Below, piece after piece: positions 57,190 through 64,000 of a DNA stretch of 64,000 nt (its first letter is position 1; each line of letters starts with the position of its first letter). Made by a program: the position numbers and the translations under genes. The stretch comes from Cordilura impudica. Taxonomy: Eukaryota > Arthropoda > Insecta > Diptera > Scathophagidae. The notes under the pieces were generated by a model, which saw nothing but the letters and a program-made list of their open reading frames with translations, did not search any database and was not told the DNA's origin. The DNA is taken from contig OY821519.1 of assembly GCA_963682025.1 (NCBI GenBank), forward strand, positions 158,545,956 through 158,609,955. The letters are read 5' to 3'.

Positions 57190-57467
57190 AAAGGCAATTA
57201 CATCCTACAACGTTTCCTCTAGACTTGTTTTGGATTGCATGGAAGTGCTGAACCAATTAACACATTCTCTATGATTGTCCGAGACTAAGTGGCAAGAGAG
57301 CCCTTGCACTTAGAGGAAACATTGTATTCCCCCGGGACATATGGTGCATTATGCCAAATAGGGTACTGGCTTTATAAAAAGCCTTAATCTTTAGGACAAC
57401 CATAGGCTACATAAAAGATCAAATTAGTCGCGGTGAGGAGACCCTTCTTAATCTAATCTAATCTAAC
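57190..57467 (+). pseudogene. LINE 3' end: ORF2 C terminus and TCTAA tail
   Basis: A plus-strand frame near 57255-57375 reads HILYDCPRLSGKRALALRG, then VFPRDIWCIMPNRVLAL, resembling the C terminus behind RNase H or RT of R1/LOA/I-type LINEs (His...Cys-Pro motif). It ends with AATCTAATCTAATCTAAC (about 57448-57466), a tandem pentanucleotide tail. Only the 3' end is present, as usual for 5'-truncated insertions. Confidence 0.5.
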
Positions 57468-57474
57468 AACAATC

Positions 57475-57918
57475 AACAATGATCTAAGCTCGGGTCATCT
57501 ACCAATTAAAAGAGTAATAATACGGTGGAAAACTAATTATATTTACATTAAGGCAAATTGGGGACGTTTTGTCAGAGTTATTAACGGAAACCTCACAAAT
57601 GGGGATGATCTTAAGCAACTGTACCCAAATCGACAATATGGTTGCAGAGTGCAACAACAACATAAAAATGGCTATAGAGGAAAGTGTACCAAAGGTAGCA
57701 TTGCCCCCACGTCAAAACCCCTTCCCAACAATATTAAAATAATGATACAACTTAGAAATGTTTGTCGTCGAAATTTGAAACGTTATAGAGACGATTACGA
57801 TCACCAACAAATGTTTCAGTTAAATAAAAACATTATTAAAGAAATAAATCAATTTAGAAACCAGTCCTTTTCACCATTTTGGAAAGCTTCCAAAATTTTA
57901 AAGAAGAAATTCAAATTC
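57475..57918 (+). pseudogene. Jockey-like LINE-C, endonuclease end and pre-RT linker
   Basis: Fragments of the endonuclease end (LSSGHLPI, a variant of the SDHLPI signature) lead into the linker. The open part, 57649-57933, has NNIKIMIQLRNVCRRNLKRYRDDYD and FSPFWKASKILKKKFK. These are typical of the region between endonuclease and RT in Jockey-clade ORF2. Frame changes occur upstream of 57700. PiggyBac interrupts it at TTAA 57919-57922 and the element resumes at 60847. Confidence 0.65.
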
Positions 57919-57939
57919 TTAACCCTCCGATGAGTGAGA

Positions 57940-57955
57940 AGGTCCCTAGGGACCT
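57940..57955. promoter_or_regulatory. Subterminal palindrome, left
   Basis: AGGTCCCTAGGGACCT, a 16-bp perfect palindrome 18 bp inside the left end. Similar words occur at 58130-58145 (AGGTCCGTATGGACCT) and, near the right end, at 60784-60799. Such sites could bind the transposase; this is inference from position. Confidence 0.6.
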
Positions 57956-58238
57956 TTTTGCCTTTTCAAACTGAAATTACTCCTACTTCGGCCACTACAA
58001 CCCCCCCCAAAGTTACTCTGTATTCCAAGAGTATTTTGTTGCACATCTTTTGGGAAAAATCAAGCCGATCGGATCATTACTTTAAGAGTTATTGAGGTTT
58101 TAGTGAGAATAGTACGCGGACGTGTGAATAGGTCCGTATGGACCTTGTACTGAATTTCACTAATAAATGCATGTTTTTGGGCATCATTATAATTTTTTTA
58201 TTGTTTCAACACATAATTTACTTGTTGTGAACACAAAG

Positions 58239-58553
58239 ACCTAAACTCAAAGACATAAGGGATGATGATAAAAACAAAAAATTCTAAGAAAAATTCGAAG
58301 ACATGAACTTTATTGCTTTCAAGGAAAGGCACAATATTCTAATTTTATACTCCTAGCAATAAACCAGTTCTTAGAATTTTTTGTTCTTAGTATTTTGTTC
58401 TTCGAATTTTTTGTTCTTAGTATTTTGTTCTTGGAATTTTTTGTTCTTAGTATTTTGTTCTTAGTATTTTTTGTTATTAGTATTTTTGTTCTTAGAATTT
58501 TTTCTTAGAATTTTTTGTTTTTATCATCATCCCTAATGTCTTTGAGTTTAGGT
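58239..58553. repeat. 315-bp foldback with internal tandem repeat inside piggyBac
   Basis: About 50 bp beginning ACCTAAACTCAAAGACAT (58239) return inverted at 58504-58553 with only one or two differences. Between them, 58373-58500 consists of alternating GAATTTTTTGTTCTT and AGTATTTTGTTCTT units. No target duplication is evident, so it may be a nested MITE or simply part of the element's 5' region. Confidence 0.7.
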
Positions 58554-58568
58554 AGACGTACGAAAGAG

Positions 58569-58605
58569 TATAAAAGAAGTTGTAGTTTCGTAAACCAAAT
58601 CAGTC
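58569..58605 (+). promoter_or_regulatory. Likely piggyBac core promoter (TATA plus initiator)
   Basis: TATAAAA at 58569-58575 and TCAGTC at 58600-58605, the arthropod initiator consensus, with about 31-33 bp between TATA and the initiator A, the usual spacing. The first ATG of the transposase follows about 58 bp downstream. Confidence 0.6.
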
Positions 58606-58659
58606 AAAGTTTAGACAGCGAAGAGTAAAATCGTGTGTGATAGAAACAAAAATATAAAT

Positions 58660-60622
58660 ATGGCAGATGCAAGTAATTTGGACGTTGCTGAAATTGTTGT
58701 ACGCCGTAGTACACGTTACCAGCAAATGACTGCGGATGAAAGGCGTGCAGCTGATAGTAGATTTGCTGATTTTATGGACGAAGACATGGATGAAGAAATT
58801 GATATTGCTGCAGTTGATAATTATGAAGTTGAGGATGATGAAGATCGCACATACCTGCTGAAGAGTCAGATGCCGAAACTGATGGATACGTCGAGCTAAA
58901 TGAAGATACTGATGACGACGATGATGAAGAGGAAGAAAATGATGGACAGGAAACGAATGAAAGTTACTATATTGGTAAAGATGGCACCCAATGGAGTAAA
59001 AAAGCACCACCAACATCACGCACTCGTAATCATAACGTGGTCGACTTCACAAGAAAGAAACCAGGACCAACAGGAAATACACACGACCCCTATACAATAA
59101 TGCGTTCAATCATGACAGAGGAAATAATACACTTACTGCTACGTGAAACAAATCGTAAAGGCAGGGAGGTTACAGCTGCATGGAATTTGGCGAATCCCAC
59201 GAAGAAAAAGGAGTGGAAGCCAGTGACAGTGAAAGAGTTTGACGCCTTTGTAGCTATTCTTTTGTATGCTGGACTCACAAGATCAAACCATGAACCAGCT
59301 ATGGAATTATGGGGCGCGACGCGTTGCCCAATATACAAAGCTGCGTTGTCGTACGATCGCTTCATGTGTATAAAGCAATTTATTCGATTCGACAATGGAA
59401 ATACTCGACAACAGCGACTCATCAACAGCAAAACTGCGGCTATTGACGATATTTGGCAAATGTTGCAACATAACTTGGCAGCAGCTTACATTCCTCATGA
59501 AGCACTAACAGTTGATGAGCAGTTGTTCCCTTACAGAGGCCGGACCCGCTTCACACAATACAGTCCGTCAAAGCCAGCTAAGTATGGTTTGAAAGTATGG
59601 TGGTTATGCGACTCACAGAGTTATTATCCTGTGAAGGGAATGATATATTCTGGAAAACTGCCAAACCAACAACGGGAGATAAACCAAGGGCAGAACGTAG
59701 TGCTGGATCTTGTGGAAAAATATTTAGATGCTGGCCGTACTATATACGCGGATAATTTCTTTACCACTCTTGACTTGGTGCGTATTTTGTTGAGGAGGAA
59801 GACCGCATATGTTGGTACAGTGCGCTACAACAAAACATTCATTCCACAGGAGTTCAAGAAGAACCCGAAGCGCACCATCAATAGTACATTATTTGGGTTC
59901 AACGAAGGGGATATAGCGTTATGCTCATACGTGCCGAAAAAAAATAAAGTGGTGAACGTACTCTCCACAATGCACTACACCTGCCTCGTTGACGAGCAAA
60001 CCGAGAAGCGGAAGCCCTATGCCATATTAGATTACAACGCCAACAAATGCGGCGTTGATACCATGGATCAAATGCTAGGCACTTACAGCTGCAAAAGAGC
60101 AACACAACGATGGCCGTTGGCCATGTTTTATAATATGCTGGACGTCGCTGCATTGCCTGCTTTTACGATTTACAACGAAATGAAGCCTTTAAAAAGGAGT
60201 GACAGACGGCGGTCGTTCTTGTTACTGCTAACGAAACAATTGGCCACACCAAATATCGAAGAACGTGCCCTGAACAACCATATAACCTCATATCCAAGGA
60301 TCCGCAATGCGATGGAAGCATTCGATGTCAGGGTAAGAAAAACATCTTCAAATTCAAGAATAGAATATATATTTATTTGTTTTTTATTTTTCTTTCATTT
60401 CAGGTATTACCAAGACCGATGGAAGGCAATGCACCGTCGTTTGCGGCTAGGTCAAGTAGACCGTCATGTCGTCTTTGCCGTTCTGAGTATGGGCGGCAGC
60501 GGAAAACGCGGGCATACTGCTTCGGCTGCGGCAACGCTGTTTGTGGAGAACATAGCACACTTTTACATCGCTGCAACACTTGCGCACAGGGCGGGGGACA
60601 AGTACACGCTCAACAACAATAA
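58660..60622 (+). CDS. piggyBac transposase, two exons, one frameshift
   Basis: Starts MADASNLDVAEIVVRRSTRYQ near 58660. The N terminus is highly acidic. A loss of one base near 58851-58856 shifts the frame; the correct frame then continues through an Asp/Glu-rich stretch and NVVDFTRKKPGP. The catalytic core includes LTVDEQLFPYRGR, IYADNFFTTLDL and NANKCGVDTMDQM, which hold the three aspartates of the DDD active site. A 71-bp GT-AG intron at 60333-60403 joins FDVR to VLPRPMEG. The second exon encodes a Cys/His-rich finger (C-x2-C, C-x2-C, C-x2-H, C-x2-C), the DNA-binding C-terminal domain of piggyBac proteins. Without splicing the frame runs to 60629 and loses the finger. Length is about 630 residues, close to known family members. 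Confidence 0.88.
60333..60403 (+). other. Intron of the piggyBac transposase
   Basis: GTAAGAAAAAC at the donor and TTCTTTCATTTCAG at the acceptor with a pyrimidine-rich tract. Its removal keeps the frame and joins the catalytic core to the Cys-rich finger. Retention gives a different hydrophobic tail without cysteines. Confidence 0.8.
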
Positions 60623-60783
60623 TTTTTAAACTTTTTTATAATAGTCTTAAGAAAATTCAAGCAAAAAAAATTAAAAAAATTGAAAAAATTATTTTTGTAT
60701 GTAGAATTTAGTTATAAACAATAAAAACAAAAAAAAAAACAAAAAAAAAATTTTTATATGAAAAAAACATGATTTACAAAAAA

Positions 60784-60799
60784 AGGTCCGTAGGGACCT
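60784..60799. promoter_or_regulatory. Subterminal palindrome, right
   Basis: AGGTCCGTAGGGACCT, near-palindromic counterpart of 57940-57955, about 43 bp inside the right end. Confidence 0.6.
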
Positions 60800-60846
60800 T
60801 TTCACACGGCCGTGAAGTTCAGAACTGTCACTCATCGGAGGGTTAA

Positions 60847-61910
60847 ACATAATAATAATGTACTAGCAGATTACAAATTCTAGGAAATTTTATTTTTTCA
60901 TTAAATAAAGACCCTAAAAGTATGCTAATCAATTATAGCCAATTCCCAAATCAACACAAAAAACAAACTCATTTTTATTTCAAACACATTAACAAATTTA
61001 TTAAATACACACATAGCATTGTATAATTTTATGTATGTGTTAGTAGCAATTTTAAATGCAATTTACTCAAAATAAAGAAAAAATTTAAAAATCTGTAAAT
61101 CTGCAAAACGGCTAAAGAGAAATATCTTTCAAATAATATACGTTTGGTCAAAATTGGGATAAAACGGTAGAACAAAACATCAGTCACAAGAAATCGCCTA
61201 GCCTATTATTATTATAGATACTATACCCAACAAGAAAAATGTGAAACCTTGGCTCAAAATTTGTGCACAAGGATCACGTCTGACATAATATCAATATTTG
61301 CTGATGACACATCAATTCTTTGCTCTGATATATATTCAATTGACATAATTTCAAAACTACAAATCAGATTTAACAGGTTTCAACAACTATTTCAAAAAAT
61401 TGAACATACTGATAAAGAAAACACTGGCTAATTTACTAGGAAACGAAAACCATGGTTTACTCCTCAAAGCCCGCTTACTTTTATGAACCACATTATCTGG
61501 TAGAGAAATGTAAAATATCTGGGAATCTTACTAGATTCTAAAATCAACTTCAAAGATCATATACCATTTTTGGTACACAAAATATATAAAATCATCAGAA
61601 TAATGTATCCGTTAATAAATAGATCAGAACTAAATATTAAAAACAAGAAAGTCATCAATAAAGCTGTATTTCATCCTCTAATGCTCTACTGTGCTCCTGT
61701 CTGGTCCACATCCGATAGATGTCATATCAAAAAACTCCAAGTGGCGCAAAATAAGCTTCTCAAAATGATACATAGATTGCCGTGGCACTATTCTACACGC
61801 CTCCACACAATTTTCGGTTTCGAACCAGTTCATGTAAACATACTAACACAAAATTTTAATAGGAGATGCCAAGACTCCCTATATATATTATATATATTAA
61901 ATCCTGTCAT
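60847..61910 (+). pseudogene. LINE-C continuation: RT active site and C terminus
   Basis: After piggyBac, about 400 bp show no coding signal. The RT then appears with FADDTSILCSDIYS near 61300 (active site) and VKYLGILLDSKINFKDH near 61510. The C-terminal region NKAVFHPLMLYCAPVW follows, with QVAQNKLLKMIHRLPWHY, typical of Jockey-clade ORF2. The first RT blocks are missing, so a deletion or another insertion lies between 60850 and 61240. Frame changes near 61430 and 61500. It ends at the inverse RTE-like element. Confidence 0.65.
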
Positions 61911-61912
61911 TC

Positions 61913-63930
61913 CTATGAGGAGCATTGGGCCACAACAAATTGCTTCCATCTCCGTCTGTCTGACGTTAGACCTTTGACTTCATTCCAACTCATTCGCGTA
62001 GATTCGATGTCGTTGATGAGCTGTCTTTTCCACGTATGTGCCGGACGTCCTCTTCTATGAGATCCTTGTGGGTTCCAGTCGATTGACTTTCTGGTTATGT
62101 CGGAAGGAGGTTTCCTCAGCGTGTGGCCAATCCAGTTCCATTTGCGTCGAGATATTTCTTTCCCAATAGGCGTTTGGCTGCATAATATCTGTAACCGTTC
62201 GTTGGTAATTACCTCAGGCCACCTTATTCTGAGCAAACGGCGGAGACATCGGTTCACAAAAACTTGGAGATGGTGTACGGGCCTGGGAGACGCGTTCCAC
62301 GTTTCGCAACCGTAGAGCAAAATGGACTTGACATTCGAGTTGAAGATTCTGATTTTTGTTCGGCGGGATAGCACTGTCGAGTTCCAGATATTTTTAAGAG
62401 CGCCGAATGCCTGACCAGCCTTTTTTACCCGGTTTAGGATGTCATCTTCATCAGCAGAAAGACTGTACGTTTTTGAGTGAGTTGTTGTTGATCTCAAACG
62501 GTGTATCGATGTTTGTTTATACGCAGAGTTTTAGTTTTTTGTATGTTAATTTCGACCCCAGCTCTGGAGGCGAGCATGCTTAACGCACTCAGCTTTGCTT
62601 TCAGATCATCGTATTTGTGTGCTAGAAGACAGATGTCGCCTGCATAGTCCCGATCATCCAGCTTTAATTGGAGCCCCCATTGTATGCCTTTTTGGTTGCT
62701 CATCGCCTTAAGCATAATGACATCGACGACTAGGCTGAACAAAGTGGGTGAAAGAATGCAGCCTTGTCGAAGGCCGGTTTTGATATCGAAGGCTTTGGTG
62801 AAACCGATAAATGCTATATAAAGAGGCGAGCGCTATTCGACGCTTTGCTCTACTATAATTCGTAGGCTATTGATGTGATCAACACATGATTTGTTCGCTC
62901 TGAAGCCAGCTTATTCTTCACGAAAATGCGGCGATAATGCGTTGGGAAGTCTCTTGTTAATAATGTGTGCTATTACTTTATTGATAGTGCATAGAAGAGT
63001 GATTCCTCTCCAGTTGTTACAACACGAGAATTCACCTTTCTTTGGGAGGTTCACTATCACGCCTTGTTTGAACTCGTTGGAAAGTGTGCTGTTCTGCCAG
63101 AAAGACTGTATTACGGGAAGGATGAGGGTTGCGCTAGAGAGGGTCCGCTTTGAGAAGCTCAGCTGCAATGTTGTCAACACCCGCTGCTTCGTTGTTTTTA
63201 AGCGCTTCAATGCTTTCAGCAACCTCGGAGACAGTTGGACATGCAGTCTGTAGTCTGTATGTCATCGTTGGCGATATGGCTTACGCAGTCGCAGATAGAG
63301 TTAGTGGTTGCTATGTCCGATGAAAGAAGTTTAGTGTAGAAGTCCTCCTCTCAGTTGCATGTTAGCGGAAGTAACAAGTTCCCCTCTGTTTACTTGATGT
63401 TCTGGCACGGTTTACTTGATGTTCTGGCACGGTTGATAAGAAACTTAGTTGCTTTGTAGAGGTCTTTGTTACTAATCGGTTGAGGCGGTTGTGTTCTGCT
63501 TGCCATGCGGCTTTGCTACTACGAGTTCTTGCTGAGTTTAGCTCTGCTTTAGCTTTTTTTCTTTCCGAAATCATATCCCAAGTGTAGTCGGAAATCCATT
63601 CCTTTAGATGGGTTTGGATAATGCCAAGGTGGTCTGCGGCAGCTTGTTAAAAGATAGATTTTATGTCCTGCCAGGTGGCCCGGGAGCTTGCAGGAATGGT
63701 ACTGGTAACTGTGCGTAAAGCATTTACATAGCTTGCAGCAGCATTTGGTGATCGGAGTCGGTTTAAATTAAACCTTATAGATGTTCGTTTCTCTGCGCTT
63801 ATAGCAGCGACTTTGAAGCGCAACGATCCTACTAGTAAGTGGGGATCGCTGGCGACATCCGCACCTAACTTGCTCTACGCAGTTATCAATCAGTAATGAA
63901 CCGTTTTCTGTCCTCCTTCCGATACCCACA
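61913..63930 (-). pseudogene. RTE-like LINE ORF2, minus strand, degenerate
   Basis: Reading from 63930 downward: the end of the endonuclease (GADVASDPHLLVGSLRFK-like), then a linker (WISDYTWDMISERKKAKAEL near 63580). RT blocks follow: KGEFSCCNNWRGITLL near 63030, FTKAFD near 62800, LRQGCILSPTLFSLVVD near 62745 and DYAGDICLLAHK near 62640. The C terminus SILLYGCETWNASPRPVHHL and IGHTLRKP, ending at TAG 61915-61913, is intact as a 194-residue frame. These motifs fit the RTE group. The active site reads YAGD in place of YADD, and parts between FTKAFD and RQGC are deleted, so it is inactive. The short 3' end is typical of RTE elements. Confidence 0.7.
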
Positions 63931-64000
63931 TAAATGAGTTGATTTCAGCGTAATTTTATCTTATACCCAATTTTTAAAAAGGTTGTAAAAATTTTTCCTC

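Larger units (their letters stand above)
57923..60842 (+). mobile_element. piggyBac-family DNA transposon, 2.9 kb
   Basis: Terminal inverted repeats CCCTCCGATGAGTGA and TCACTCATCGGAGGG are perfect over 15 bp and flanked by TTAA on both sides (57919-57922 and 60843-60846), the piggyBac target. Inside are a TATA/initiator promoter, a spliced transposase gene and AATAAA near 60720. Subterminal palindromes are found at both ends. Apart from one apparent 1-nt deletion in the coding sequence it looks complete, hence relatively young. It is inserted in LINE-C. Confidence 0.93.

Noticed and set aside
58600..59019. 139-codon His-rich minus-strand frame
   Set aside because: Antisense to the acidic N-terminal part of the piggyBac transposase; the His-rich look comes from GAT/GAA-rich coding on the other strand.

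Overview
This window looks like AT-rich insect DNA, most likely from a higher fly (Diptera, possibly a calyptrate). I base that on the transposon types and the DINE-like repeat ends; no host gene is visible that would fix the species. Nearly every stretch I can assign is a transposable element (TE), and most elements are broken or nested inside each other. I found no tRNA, rRNA, CRISPR array or host protein-coding gene.

Layout. 1-2200: 5' end of a Ty3/gypsy element on the minus strand. 2206-6615: a long noncoding DINE/Helitron-like element carrying a tiny Tc1-type MITE and a minisatellite. 7120-9395: a decayed LINE with zinc-knuckle ORF1, RT and RNase H. 9400-18163: a LINE called 'LINE2' here, interrupted by a Mag-clade LTR retrotransposon (11112-15718), a palindromic MITE (MITE-1, 15752-16153) and a deleted mariner (17239-17927). 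18191-20500: a short tandem repeat and a Penelope-like element (PLE) with a GIY-YIG domain. 20527 onward: a reverse-oriented DINE-like element.

The main structure is a tandem array, about 11040-55771, of three copies of this composite (11.5, 15.9 and 17.3 kb). The two internal junctions are the same DINE-to-LINE2 fusion. Units 2 and 3 each carry two further LINEs inserted into MITE-1: LINE-A (13-bp target duplication) and the Jockey-like LINE-B (16-bp target duplication). Unit 1 alone has the Mag element. Unit 3 alone has a second mariner and keeps the PLE 3' end with a hammerhead ribozyme motif. Unit 2 matches unit 3 on its left and unit 1 on its right, as expected from an unequal crossover in the PLE 3' region.

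56755-64000: a second hammerhead motif, a LINE 3' end, a Jockey-like LINE split by an almost intact intron-containing piggyBac (57923-60842, TTAA duplications), and an RTE-like LINE on the minus strand.

The most intact coding sequences are LINE-B ORF1 (two copies), LINE-A ORF1 in unit 3, and the piggyBac transposase (one apparent 1-nt frameshift). The rest are best read as pseudogenes of mobile elements. Two things merit most attention: the recombination history of the array, and expression features of the elements (hammerhead motifs, an ORF1-UAG-ORF2 arrangement, and a spliced transposase).
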